Positions 34,447 to 43,024 of a stretch of 64,000 nucleotides of DNA are shown piece by piece (position 1 is the first letter of the stretch; every line of letters starts with the position of its first letter). The notes beneath the pieces are model-generated. The model searched no databases and had not been told where the DNA came from. It was given only the letters and a program-made list of their open reading frames with translations. Both the position numbers and the translations under genes were made by a program. The DNA is from Oscillospiraceae bacterium (GTDB lineage Bacteria; Bacillota; Clostridia; Oscillospirales; Oscillospiraceae): contig JAFTYM010000018.1 of NCBI GenBank assembly GCA_017461585.1, forward strand, positions 16,917-80,916, written 5' to 3'.

Positions 34447-36766
34447 TTGCTTCTATTTCGAGAAGATGCACTTCCCTTACCCATGTCCAATATGCCGTGA
34501 TCTCACGAGCTATACTGTCTGCCACTACTTTTTCGGAATAGATAACCGCATCTACGCGCTTGTAAATCGGAACTATTACTCCCAGTTCCAGTACGTCTGT
34601 TATGATCTCCTCATAAGCTTCTGCACTTTCTTCATTCACAAACAGGCTGTCTGCCCTTTCTATCTTTTCATCCAATTCCTCCGATGATACAGAAAACAGT
34701 TTATTTGAGCCCTCTGTATGCAGTACATTGTAAATATACTCTGTGGAAAAATCATCGATCTGCATTACCCACATCTGAGCTTCGCCAACCTCGATCATGC
34801 TCTCAAGAGAAGCCAATGTGGTCTGCTCGGATATCTCAAGTGTGATGCCCAATTCTGCAAGCAGCGTCTTTGCATGAGTTATCACTATATAAGCAGCGTC
34901 ATAGCCGTATAGCATTATCTCATAACTCATGGATGCGCCTTCAGGAGCTTCGGTAAATATCTCCTTCTTTTCATCCCAAACAAATCCTGCATTCTTGAGA
35001 AGAGCAATTACTTTCATCTTGGTATTTCTTGTCACAGCATCAAAATCATTGGACCATGAGGCATCGTCCATCGCGCTTTCGACGCCTTTGTTTTCCCATT
35101 GCTCAACGGCAGCCTCGCGGTATGCATCAAACACGGTCGCAAATGCATTTCTAAGGCTTACGGAAGCATCAGAAAGCTTTTCTCCACCTACGCTGACAAG
35201 TTCTGCGTCCATACCGATTATAACGTATGTGTTTGTCTCAGCCTCTTCATATGTTCCGGTATAGGCGCCTTCACCTGCGTAAGCTCTGTAATAAATATCT
35301 GCAGCCGCAGTATTTTCTGTTATGACAAGTGTATCTACGTTGGGACAGCCCTTATAATAAAGCTTATTGCGCTTCAGGGAAATATCACCGTTTTCGTCAA
35401 CACCTTCAAATTTATAAGCACCTGCTCCCAACGGAGCTGTTGTTTTCGCGCGCAGCTCTGACAGATCACCCTTTTCAAAGCCGAATCTGTTCTCAGAGTA
35501 TTTATACTCTTCTCTGCTTCCGTAATGGTGGAGGGGCGCAACATAGAAGCAGAAGCTGTTTAAGTAGTTCGGCGACAGCTCTGTGAGTATTATGTCAAAG
35601 GAATACATTCCTGTTTTGATAATACCTTTTATATTGTCTGCTGCACCGTCATCTGCCGTTGCGTCCAACAGCTCAGGATACTTTTCGCTTATTATTGAAA
35701 TGAGTATATCCTCAAAATTGCGGTCACCTATTTTTTCATAGTTGATGCCGTCATTGCTGATATCATATCCGTGATTATCAAGGATAAGCTGCCAATATTC
35801 CTCTATTGTAGGATAAGTCTCAGAAAGGTCATACGACTTTCCCGATACGTCATACCACAGGCCGTCATCTCCGTAGCCTGTTGAATAATCCCAGAAATAT
35901 TGGGAGAATGCTATCTGAAGTCCCTCATTTGCCATGAGCTTGTCAGACGAAACTTCCATTACATCAGAGCCGTATTCATCGGCAAAATTCTCTATGCATC
36001 CCTGTACAATATCTTTTGTAAAAATGATGCCTGCTTCCGTAAACGCCGACTCAAATGCCGCAAATTCTTCTTCGGTGTATCCGCCCGAGTTTTCACCGCT
36101 TGCCAAATCACCAAGTATAGCACACCACTTCTGCTGCATGCTGCCGCGATATTCATTCATACCGACGATGGGAAGTGAACCGAAAGTATTGTTTCCGTCG
36201 TAAGCAGGGTCAGCAAGCACATACATTGTGAAGATAACATCGTCAGCTGTAAGGTTCACGCCGTCGCTGAAATATACATCCTCATTAAGCGTAAATTTTA
36301 GTGTGTTTCCCTCTGCTGTAACAGAGGCAATGCCATTATATGTATACTCGTTATCTCTGAAAGCGATAGTTTCGCCCTCAATTCCGTTTTGTATCACATA
36401 TCCGCTGCGGTCTCTTGATAACAGCGGCACCATTATCAAATCTGCAAGAGTCGTATCTGCGGTATGGTCAAAATTAAACGGTTCAGGCAAAGAAGCGTCA
36501 GTTACACCGACAGCCGCCATTCCGCCGCCGTTGTATTCTGTTTCAACTTCCGCCTCGGGATCTTTAGACTTGGCGCTGAGCTCGTCAACCCATGAGTTAT
36601 CCGGCTCTTCTGTTTTGTTCTGTACGGGCTTATCTGCAACCGCAGGTACCTCAGGCACTTCAGGAACAGATACTTCCTCAGAACTGTCACCGCAGCCTGC
36701 AAAGTGGCATACGAAAAGTGCAAAGACGCACAAAACAGCTACAAGTCTGCTAACTGATTTTCTCAT
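34427..36766 (-). CDS. Family 5 extracellular solute-binding lipoprotein (peptide/nickel type)
   Basis: 779 residues from the ATG with GGAGG 6 bases upstream (a longer frame starts at 36781). Lipoprotein signal with FAGC at about residue 25, then an acidic and proline-rich linker. The SBP_bac_5 core is seen in LADLIMVPLLSRDRSGYVIQNG, TLKFTLNEDVYFSDGVNLTADDVIFTMYVLAD, and later blocks. It is about 200 residues longer than OppA-type proteins, mainly by an insertion after the first lobe (about 190-330). No permease or ATPase gene lies beside it, so it is an orphan receptor for an ABC importer encoded elsewhere. Confidence 0.82.
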   Translation of the reverse strand: MRKSVSRLVAVLCVFALFVCHFAGCGDSSEEVSVPEVPEVPAVADKPVQNKTEEPDNSWVDELSAKSKDPEAEVETEYNGGGMAAVGVTDASLPEPFNFDHTADTTLADLIMVPLLSRDRSGYVIQNGIEGETIAFRDNEYTYNGIASVTAEGNTLKFTLNEDVYFSDGVNLTADDVIFTMYVLADPAYDGNNTFGSLPIVGMNEYRGSMQQKWCAILGDLASGENSGGYTEEEFAAFESAFTEAGIIFTKDIVQGCIENFADEYGSDVMEVSSDKLMANEGLQIAFSQYFWDYSTGYGDDGLWYDVSGKSYDLSETYPTIEEYWQLILDNHGYDISNDGINYEKIGDRNFEDILISIISEKYPELLDATADDGAADNIKGIIKTGMYSFDIILTELSPNYLNSFCFYVAPLHHYGSREEYKYSENRFGFEKGDLSELRAKTTAPLGAGAYKFEGVDENGDISLKRNKLYYKGCPNVDTLVITENTAAADIYYRAYAGEGAYTGTYEEAETNTYVIIGMDAELVSVGGEKLSDASVSLRNAFATVFDAYREAAVEQWENKGVESAMDDASWSNDFDAVTRNTKMKVIALLKNAGFVWDEKKEIFTEAPEGASMSYEIMLYGYDAAYIVITHAKTLLAELGITLEISEQTTLASLESMIEVGEAQMWVMQIDDFSTEYIYNVLHTEGSNKLFSVSSEELDEKIERADSLFVNEESAEAYEEIITDVLELGVIVPIYKRVDAVIYSEKVVADSIAREITAYWTWVREVHLLEIEAKLTPVS

Positions 36767-36886
36767 TACAATCCTCCACACAGGTTATTTTGGCAATGCA
36801 TCGACGAGTGCAAAACCGTAGTCAGCAGCATAGAAAAACGCGCTGCCAATAATCGTGTAATAATTGTTGTTGAATTTCTGTTTCTT

Positions 36887-36915
36887 ATTGTAACACATTT
36901 GTTAATTTTAGTCAA
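36887..36915 (-). promoter_or_regulatory. Promoter of the solute-binding protein gene
   Basis: TTGACT (36915-36910), 17-base spacer, TACAAT (36892-36887) on the minus strand. The rest of 36767-37070 is AT-rich; a weaker plus-strand pair TTGACA (36967-36972) and TTATGT (36990-36995) may serve the sirtuin gene. Confidence 0.55.
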
Positions 36916-37070
36916 CTTCAATAAATTTGACCTCAAATTTTCTACTTATAAAAACGAAATTTTTTCTTGACATCTGCGTTTATATATGCTTATGTCAATT
37001 ATACGAAATAGAGTTTGTGCAACCTTGTCAAAAAATGTAGAATGGTTGAAAAAATATTCGGAGGTAAAAC

Positions 37071-37952
37071 ATGAACCAGAATAACTATACAGCAGCTCAG
37101 GCTGCGGAGCTTATCCTTAAAAAAATGGATGAAAGCGATAAAATACTGATTGGTGCAGGCGCAGGACTTTCTGCTGCTGCAGGTCTTAGCTATATGGATC
37201 AGGAGGCATTTAAAAAGCACTACCCCGAAATGGCGCAGCGCGGATTTCATTTTGCTTATGAGCTTGTGGGCAGAGGCGATGATGAGTGGACCGCAGGGCG
37301 CAAATGGGCTTACTGGGCTACTCATATCAACTATGTGCGTAATATTTTTCCTCAGGCAAAGCTGTATTCAACACTTCTTGAGGTTTTAAAAGACCGTGAC
37401 TTCTTCATTGTTACCTCAAATACTGACAGACAGTTTATGCGTGCAGGCTTTCCCATGGAACGTGTTTTTGAATTCCAGGGCAACTATGACAATATGGGCT
37501 GCTCTGTGAGATGTACAAAGAAAACATGGAACAACCACGAGTACCTGCAGCATATTCTCAAAAATATTGACCACGAAACATTCGAGTGTCTTCCTGAGGC
37601 TCTTCCCCGCTGTCCCTACTGCGGCGAGCTGGCAGACATCTGTTTCCGCGGTGACGATTATAAAATTCACCAGCAGCGCTATATCGACTTTGTGGAGGCC
37701 AGCGCAGACAAGCGTATATGTCTTATTGAGCTTGGCGTAGGTTTCAACACTCCCGGTGTAATAAGATGGCCCTTTGAGAACATCACCTATCATATTGATA
37801 ATGCATATCTCTTCCGTATAAACACATCTTATAAAGACTACCCCTACGGCAGAACTGCACAGACAGGTTATCCTTCTCAAATCGAAGGTAAGATAACCTC
37901 TCTTGAGCTTGACGCTAACGAAGTTATCAACGAGATGTTTAAATTGATATAA
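37071..37952 (+). CDS. SIR2-family protein with catalytic His replaced by Gln (class M sirtuin-like)
   Basis: 293 residues. NAD-binding GAGAGLSAAAG (28-38), SNTD (116-119) at the position of the sirtuin QN(V)D motif, and zinc Cys pairs CSVRC (144-148) and CPYC. Where ordinary sirtuin deacetylases have the catalytic His (HG), this one has FQGNY with Gln136. Asn117, Asp119 and Gln136 match what I recall of class M sirtuins (SirTM), which ADP-ribosylate lipoylated carrier proteins. The usual SirTM partners (macrodomain protein, GcvH-like, LplA) are not adjacent. Function as ADP-ribosyltransferase is inferred. Confidence 0.8.
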   Translation: MNQNNYTAAQAAELILKKMDESDKILIGAGAGLSAAAGLSYMDQEAFKKHYPEMAQRGFHFAYELVGRGDDEWTAGRKWAYWATHINYVRNIFPQAKLYSTLLEVLKDRDFFIVTSNTDRQFMRAGFPMERVFEFQGNYDNMGCSVRCTKKTWNNHEYLQHILKNIDHETFECLPEALPRCPYCGELADICFRGDDYKIHQQRYIDFVEASADKRICLIELGVGFNTPGVIRWPFENITYHIDNAYLFRINTSYKDYPYGRTAQTGYPSQIEGKITSLELDANEVINEMFKLI

Positions 37953-37956
37953 AAAC

Positions 37957-38000
37957 AACAGCACAGAGATAGGGTACACCCTGATTCTCTGTGCTGTTTA
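37957..38000. terminator. Terminator with GGGTACACCC in its loop
   Basis: AACAGCACAGAGA (37957-37969) pairs with TCTCTGTGCTGTT (37986-37998), 13 bp. The 16-base loop holds AGGGTACACCCT, itself almost palindromic. It separates convergent sirtuin and TetR genes. Confidence 0.82.
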
Positions 38001-38003
38001 TTT

Positions 38004-38549
38004 TTAGAATAACATGTGGTTTATAAACTCGATCATACTTACTATTGCAGGCGGATTCTTAACATCGTCTCCAACCTCAAAAGTCTTTTTGATCATGTGG
38101 AGCATACCGGAAACGCAAAAGCTCTCAACAATTACATCATCAAACTTTGTGTCTTTGAAGCGTTCAACAAATCTGTCTCTGAAAAGATCATAAACGCATA
38201 CCTTCATGTCTTCCATGTGATTAGGCATGTTGTTCTCACAAATAAGGGGCCAGAACATCTTCATATGAGGGATAAGACGCTCCAGCATGAATTCGATGCG
38301 CTCATGCTCATCGGTTATATTCATTGCAGTTTCAAAAATATTCTTAGTCTCCGCAAGATCATAAGCGTTAAGCTTTTGACGCAGCTCCTTAAGACCGCTG
38401 AAATATGCATAGAATGTGGCGCGTCCGTATCCGGCAGCTTCTACAAGCATAGTTACGGTTATCTGCTTATAGTACATCTGTCCTAAGAGTTTAAGATAAG
38501 CTATGGCAAAATCTTCTTCAATTATGGTTTCAAACGCATCACTCAGCAT
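38004..38549 (-). CDS. TetR/AcrR family transcriptional regulator
   Basis: 181 residues. N-terminal HTH with MYYKQITVTMLVEAAGYGRATFYAYFSGLKEL, the TetR recognition-helix pattern (xGxGRxTFYxxF). The C-terminal ligand domain is all helical and has no clear relatives by eye (close to the TetR_C group of short 180-residue members). It is the last gene of an MFS-LOG-TetR operon, 12 bases after the LOG gene, and so probably controls the MFS transporter. Ligand unknown. Confidence 0.85.
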   Translation of the reverse strand: MLSDAFETIIEEDFAIAYLKLLGQMYYKQITVTMLVEAAGYGRATFYAYFSGLKELRQKLNAYDLAETKNIFETAMNITDEHERIEFMLERLIPHMKMFWPLICENNMPNHMEDMKVCVYDLFRDRFVERFKDTKFDDVIVESFCVSGMLHMIKKTFEVGDDVKNPPAIVSMIEFINHMLF

Positions 38550-38561
38550 AGTTTCACCTTC

Positions 38562-39140
38562 TTAATTCAACTTTTTAAATACTGCAGGAGCATTGTTTTC
38601 TTTAAGCTGCTGCTCCAGCATGGATATTAGAGTATTTTCATTCTCTGAGATAACAAACAGATTTATTGTGCTCTGAGTCATAAACTGCTCACTAACAGCT
38701 TTTTTCAGCATGTTAAGAATATCATCGTAGTATCCTGAGACGTTCAATATACCAATAGGCTTTGCGTGTCTTCCAAGCTGCTTCAAAGTCAGTATTTCAA
38801 AAAACTCATCAAAAGTTCCGATACCACCCGGAAGCATCACGAACGCATCCGCCTTTTCTTCCATGATCTGCTTGCGCTCTCTCATGGTATCTGTATAGAT
38901 CATCTCGGTACATTTATCATAAAGCATACCGTCAGCATCAAAGAATCTGGGTACAATTCCGATAATCTCACCGTCACATGCTGACACACCTCTTGCTGCG
39001 GCGCCCATCATTCCGTTGGCACCTCCGCCAAACACAAGGCCATGTCCTGCTTTTGCCATGGCTCTGCCAAAAGCTTCTCCTGCGGTGATATATTTTGCGT
39101 CTATGTCGTTAGACGACGCTCCGTACACACAAATTCTCAT
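38562..39140 (-). CDS. LOG family (TIGR00730) nucleotide phosphoribohydrolase-like protein
   Basis: 192 residues with the Rossmann-like GLVFGGGANGMMGAAARG (from residue 35) and the LOG signature PGGIGTFDE (104-112), plus MRERKQIMEEKADAFVML. LOG proteins release the base from cytokinin or AMP-like ribotides. Here the role is probably nucleotide breakdown; a hormone role is only known in plant-associated organisms. Its start overlaps the MFS stop by one base (TGATG). Confidence 0.87.
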   Translation of the reverse strand: MRICVYGASSNDIDAKYITAGEAFGRAMAKAGHGLVFGGGANGMMGAAARGVSACDGEIIGIVPRFFDADGMLYDKCTEMIYTDTMRERKQIMEEKADAFVMLPGGIGTFDEFFEILTLKQLGRHAKPIGILNVSGYYDDILNMLKKAVSEQFMTQSTINLFVISENENTLISMLEQQLKENNAPAVFKKLN

Positions 39141-40348
39141 CAGTTTGCTTCCTTCTTATTGGGAAGGAACATTGCGCATACGATGAATACGATCATCATT
39201 ACCGCGAACAAACCGAACATAAGCTGGAAGTTAACGCCGGTTGCTGTCTGACAGATGGGTGCGATAACGTATGTAGGAATAAGAACAGAGCCACCAAGCT
39301 GAACTGTTGCAACAAAGCCGCCTGCTGTTCCGCCGTACTTTGTTCCGATTTTGGGATCCTGTACAGGCATGGACATGATCATGGGTGCAAAGCCATTGCA
39401 GCCGATACCTGTAATAAACAGAAGAATAAATGTGATAACAGGGTTGGATGTGAGCTGCCATGCAAATACGTATCCAAGTGCGCCAACAATACCATAAACA
39501 ATAAAGAAAAGCTTCTGACTCTTAAAGAGCTTATATATGTAGGGTGTGATAAAGCAGCCGACCATGGATCCGAATGTAAGTGCCATTGTTACAACGCTGG
39601 CAGTTGCCTCAGAAAATCCCTGCTCTGCATGAAGTGCCTGAGGCAGGAAGTTGGAAAGAGAAGTCATGCTGCCTGCAGAGAGGAAGAGCGTAACAGCTAC
39701 GAGCCATACTGTCTTGGACTTTACAACAACCTTGAGTCCTTCAATAATTGAAACCTTTTCCTCTGTCTCACTCTGTGCAACAGGTCTTTCACGCATAAGG
39801 AAGAGCCACAGAAGAAGGATAATAACTGCCATAACAGCAGAACCGATAAACGCGCCCTTCATGCCGCTGTACAGGGAGGATGTTCCCTGACCCAATGTGA
39901 TACCGATATTGGAAGCCGCAAGGAAGAAGCTCATACCAAGAGACATGGTTGTGGGAGAGAACCACTGACCGAGGATCTTAGGTGTGTTTGCGTTAAGGAA
40001 TGTTGCGCATACACCGATGCAGATCATGCACAGATACATGGGCAGGAAGCTTGTTGTAAAAACACGCATTACAGCACCAAGGCATGTGATAATAACGCTG
40101 ATGGTCAGTATCTTTCTTGCACCGAACTTATCAACAAGCAAGCCGGAAACCAGGCTGAGAAAAATGCCGGGAATCAGCGGTCCTGTGGCAATTGTTGAAA
40201 ACTGTGTTGCGGTAAGGTTCATCTCAGCTGTTATCTGTGTACCGAACGCGGATACCTGATACTGAGAATAGTTTGCTAAAGCCAGGCCAAGACAAAGAAT
40301 TGTCAGAATTACCCAGCCGTAATTAAACTTTGTATTTTTCTTGTTCAT
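39140..40348 (-). CDS. Major facilitator superfamily transporter
   Basis: 402 residues from the ATG at 40348, with GGAGG 8 bases before it; upstream in-frame starts lack one. Twelve hydrophobic segments. The loop between helices 2 and 3 has GLLVDKFGARKIL, the MFS motif (GxLxDRxGRRR variant), and the second half starts LVAVTLFLSAGSM. The first half resembles the oxalate/formate or nitrate-type MFS (NYSQYQVSAFGTQI), so small anion import or exchange is plausible. It heads the operon with LOG and TetR. Confidence 0.82.
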   Translation of the reverse strand: MNKKNTKFNYGWVILTILCLGLALANYSQYQVSAFGTQITAEMNLTATQFSTIATGPLIPGIFLSLVSGLLVDKFGARKILTISVIITCLGAVMRVFTTSFLPMYLCMICIGVCATFLNANTPKILGQWFSPTTMSLGMSFFLAASNIGITLGQGTSSLYSGMKGAFIGSAVMAVIILLLWLFLMRERPVAQSETEEKVSIIEGLKVVVKSKTVWLVAVTLFLSAGSMTSLSNFLPQALHAEQGFSEATASVVTMALTFGSMVGCFITPYIYKLFKSQKLFFIVYGIVGALGYVFAWQLTSNPVITFILLFITGIGCNGFAPMIMSMPVQDPKIGTKYGGTAGGFVATVQLGGSVLIPTYVIAPICQTATGVNFQLMFGLFAVMMIVFIVCAMFLPNKKEAN

Positions 40349-40475
40349 TCGCTGTGCCTCCATAATATTAAACAACTTTATAATTATAACAATTAACATT
40401 TCTTTTTTCAATTGCATTTAGCAAAAAACATTACCAGTTTTCTGGGAGAAAACCACCCATAATTTTACGTTTTTC

Positions 40476-40504
40476 TTGCCTTGCGTGAATATCATTGTTA
40501 TAAT
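40476..40504 (+). promoter_or_regulatory. Promoter of mnmG
   Basis: TTGCCT (40476-40481), 17-base spacer, TATAAT (40499-40504), about 40 bases before the start. Confidence 0.55.
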
Positions 40505-40544
40505 ATTTTGTTAGAGTAAAAATCTTTCCCAAGGAGCATTGAAT

Positions 40545-42407
40545 ATGGATTTTGTAGCGGGAAATTTTGATATAGCAGTTATCGGCGCAGGTCACGCAGG
40601 AATTGAAGCCGCTTTGGCAGCTGCGCGTCTTGGACTTTCCACAGTTTGTTTTACCATAAATCTGGACGCTGTGGGCAATATGCCCTGCAACCCTGCCATC
40701 GGCGGCACAGGCAAGGGGCATCTTGTGCGTGAGCTCGATGCGCTCGGCGGTGAAATGGCAAAAGCAGCAGACAAAGCCTGCATACAGTACCGCCTTTTAA
40801 ACCGCGGCAAGGGTCCTGCGGTTCACTCCCTGCGTGCTCAGGCTGACAGACGAGAGTATCAGAAGGTCATGAAGCACACCATGGAGCGTCAGGAGAATCT
40901 GTCCGTAAAACAGGCCGAGATAGTCGACATAGGTATCGAGAACGGAAAAGTAACATATGTTAAAACTCAGAACGGCGCTGTATATACCTGCAAGGCAGCC
41001 ATAATCTGCACGGGTACATATCTCGCAGGTCGCACCATTGTCGGCGATTGCATACAGGACGGCGGTCCCGACGGTATGTTTGCCGCAACTCATCTGGGTA
41101 AAAAGCTCTCTGAACTGGGTCTTGACATGCGCCGCTTTAAAACAGGTACACCTCCCAGAGTTAACGCACGCAGCATCGATTTTTCCAAAATGGAGCTTCA
41201 GCCGGGCGATACCGATCCCCAGCCCTTCTCATTCTCCACAACGCATCCTCTTGAGAATAAAGCCGTCTGCTGGCTGACTTATACAAATGAGGAGACTCAC
41301 CGCATCATCATTGAAAATATGCATAGAAGTCCTCTGTACAACGGAACTATCGACGGTATCGGCCCCCGTTACTGTCCTTCTATTGAGACTAAGATAGACC
41401 GTTTCCCCGATAAGAAGCGTCACCAGCTTTTTGTTGAGCCCATGGGTCTTGACACGGAGGAAATGTATATTCAGGGATTTTCCTCTTCCCTTCCAGAGGA
41501 TGTGCAGCTTCAGATGCTTCACAGCATCCCCGGTCTTGAAAATGCAGAGATGATGCGATGCGCTTACGCCATTGAGTATGACTGCATCAACCCCCTTGAG
41601 CTGCTGCCGACAATGGAAGTCAAAAAAGTCAGCGGTCTTTACGGTGCAGGTCAGTTTAACGGCTCTTCAGGTTACGAAGAGGCTGCGGTGCAGGGCTTTG
41701 TGGCAGGTGTCAATGCTGCTCTTAAAATTCTCGGTCGCGAGCCTATGGTAATTAGCCGTGATCAGGGTTACATCGGCGCACTTGTGGATGACCTTGTGAC
41801 CAAGGGCACAAACGAGCCTTACCGCATGATGACCTCCCGAAGCGAATACCGTCTGCTGCACAGACAGGACAATGCCGACATACGTCTGTCCAAAATCGGT
41901 CACGATATCGGTCTGGTGTCCGACGAAGCTTATGAGGCTGTACTTGAAAAGTACCGTCAGGTAGACGACGAGATACAGCGCCTTGAAAAGACACACACAG
42001 GTCCTACCCCCGAGCTGTGCGCTCTTATGGAAAGCCGCGGCACAACTCCGCCCCATTCGGGCGTAAGCATCGCAGACCTTATCCGCAGACCCCAGCTCGA
42101 CTATGAATGCACCGCTCCCTTTGACAAGGACCGTCCGGAGCTTTCTGCCGCAGTAAAAGAACAGGTTGAAATTTCTCTCAAATATTCCGGCTACATTGAA
42201 AAGCAGGTAAAGCAGGTAGAAGAGTTCCGCAGGATGGAATCCCGTCTGCTGCCTGAGGATATAGATTATCTCTCCATTCACGGCATCCGCATGGAGGCTC
42301 GCGAAAAACTTAACATGATACGTCCCCGCAGCGTGGGACAGGCATCCCGTATTTCGGGTGTATCCCCTGCCGATCTCGCAGCGCTTATGATTTTCCTTGG
42401 AAAGTGA
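40545..42407 (+). CDS. mnmG: tRNA U34 carboxymethylaminomethyl-modifying protein MnmG (GidA)
   Basis: FAD-dependent subunit that with MnmE modifies U34 of certain tRNAs. 620 residues from the ATG (AAGGAG 8 bases upstream; a TTG two codons earlier is less likely). Motifs: [61 protein letters not shown], and the C-terminal helical tail with [15 protein letters not shown]. All are diagnostic of MnmG. The usual neighbours mnmE, rsmG and jag are absent, so the gene has moved from the ancestral origin region. Confidence 0.95.
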   Translation: MDFVAGNFDIAVIGAGHAGIEAALAAARLGLSTVCFTINLDAVGNMPCNPAIGGTGKGHLVRELDALGGEMAKAADKACIQYRLLNRGKGPAVHSLRAQADRREYQKVMKHTMERQENLSVKQAEIVDIGIENGKVTYVKTQNGAVYTCKAAIICTGTYLAGRTIVGDCIQDGGPDGMFAATHLGKKLSELGLDMRRFKTGTPPRVNARSIDFSKMELQPGDTDPQPFSFSTTHPLENKAVCWLTYTNEETHRIIIENMHRSPLYNGTIDGIGPRYCPSIETKIDRFPDKKRHQLFVEPMGLDTEEMYIQGFSSSLPEDVQLQMLHSIPGLENAEMMRCAYAIEYDCINPLELLPTMEVKKVSGLYGAGQFNGSSGYEEAAVQGFVAGVNAALKILGREPMVISRDQGYIGALVDDLVTKGTNEPYRMMTSRSEYRLLHRQDNADIRLSKIGHDIGLVSDEAYEAVLEKYRQVDDEIQRLEKTHTGPTPELCALMESRGTTPPHSGVSIADLIRRPQLDYECTAPFDKDRPELSAAVKEQVEISLKYSGYIEKQVKQVEEFRRMESRLLPEDIDYLSIHGIRMEAREKLNMIRPRSVGQASRISGVSPADLAALMIFLGK

Positions 42408-42446
42408 TTTTTGCGTATAATATTTATAAATATAAGAAAAAATTAC

Positions 42447-42475
42447 TTTACAAGCAAAGTTTGCTGTGGTAATAT
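42447..42475 (+). promoter_or_regulatory. Promoter of rpsO
   Basis: TTTACA (42447-42452), 17-base spacer, TAATAT (42470-42475). Confidence 0.55.
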
Positions 42476-42483
42476 ATTTGAGC

Positions 42484-42565
42484 ATGCCCATGCACTTAGT
42501 TTCGGGATTCAGCCAGAAAGGCATCTTTTCGACCCGATACTCAGTCAGCGGGAAATATAAAAAAG
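42484..42565 (+). promoter_or_regulatory. Structured leader of rpsO (candidate S15 autoregulatory site)
   Basis: The leader after the promoter contains GCATG CC CATGC (42483-42494), then UCGGG (about 42502-42506) that can pair with CCCGA (about 42534-42538), enclosing a small GCC AGAAA GGC hairpin. S15 represses its own translation through leader structures in several bacteria, with different architectures. The fit to a known class could not be tested by eye. Confidence 0.4.
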
Positions 42566-42581
42566 AAAGGAATGTTTTACA

Positions 42582-42848
42582 ATGATCAGAAAGGATCAGA
42601 AGACAGCTATCATCGAAAGCAACAAGACACACGAGACAGACACAGGTTCCCCCGAGGTTCAGATCGCACTCCTCACAGAGCGCATCAACCAGCTCACAGA
42701 GCACCTGAGAGTTCACAAGAAGGACAACCACAGCCGTCTCGGTATGTACAAGATGATCGGTAAGCGTCGTCGTCTCCTCGACTACCTTGCAAAGGTTGAC
42801 ATCGAGCGTTACAGAGCTTGCATCGCAAAGCTTGGTATCAGAAAGTAA
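42582..42848 (+). CDS. rpsO: 30S ribosomal protein S15
   Basis: 88 residues, [35 protein letters not shown]..., with [25 protein letters not shown]; complete and typical. AGAAAGGA binding site 9 bases upstream. It lies just before pnp, a classic neighbourhood, with a stem-loop between them. Confidence 0.97.
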   Translation: MIRKDQKTAIIESNKTHETDTGSPEVQIALLTERINQLTEHLRVHKKDNHSRLGMYKMIGKRRRLLDYLAKVDIERYRACIAKLGIRK

Positions 42849-42860
42849 GTAAATCATCAC

Positions 42861-42895
42861 GGGGCTGGTTTGACTTTTTAAGTCAGACCAGCCCT
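42861..42895 (+). terminator. Stem-loop after rpsO
   Basis: GGGCTGGTTTGACTT (42862-42876) pairs with AAGTCAGACCAGCCC (42880-42894), 15 bp with one G-U. The following TGTTATGG is a poor T run, so partial read-through into pnp is likely. Confidence 0.6.
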
Positions 42896-42921
42896 GTTAT
42901 GGAATAATACACATTTTTAAC

Positions 42922-43018
42922 GGAGCAGCCGAGCTCGTAGCAGTTGAAAATGGGTCTGAGTTTTCGGGCATATTTTCAAGTGCTAAGGGCTGGTGCTCCC
43001 CTACTGAAGAAAGGAGCA
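42922..43018 (+). promoter_or_regulatory. pnp leader hairpin and competing SD pairing
   Basis: GGAGCA and GCC (42922-42930), TAGCA (42938-42942) and TTGAAAAT (42944-42951) pair in order with ATTTTCAA (42972-42979), TGCTA (42981-42985), GGC (42988-42990) and TGCTCC (42994-42999), making a long interrupted hairpin. The pnp ribosome binding site AAGGAGCA (43011-43018) repeats GGAGCA, so TGCTCC can alternatively pair with it. E. coli pnp is autoregulated through RNase III cleavage of a comparable leader hairpin. Confidence 0.6.
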
Positions 43019-43024
43019 AAATCC

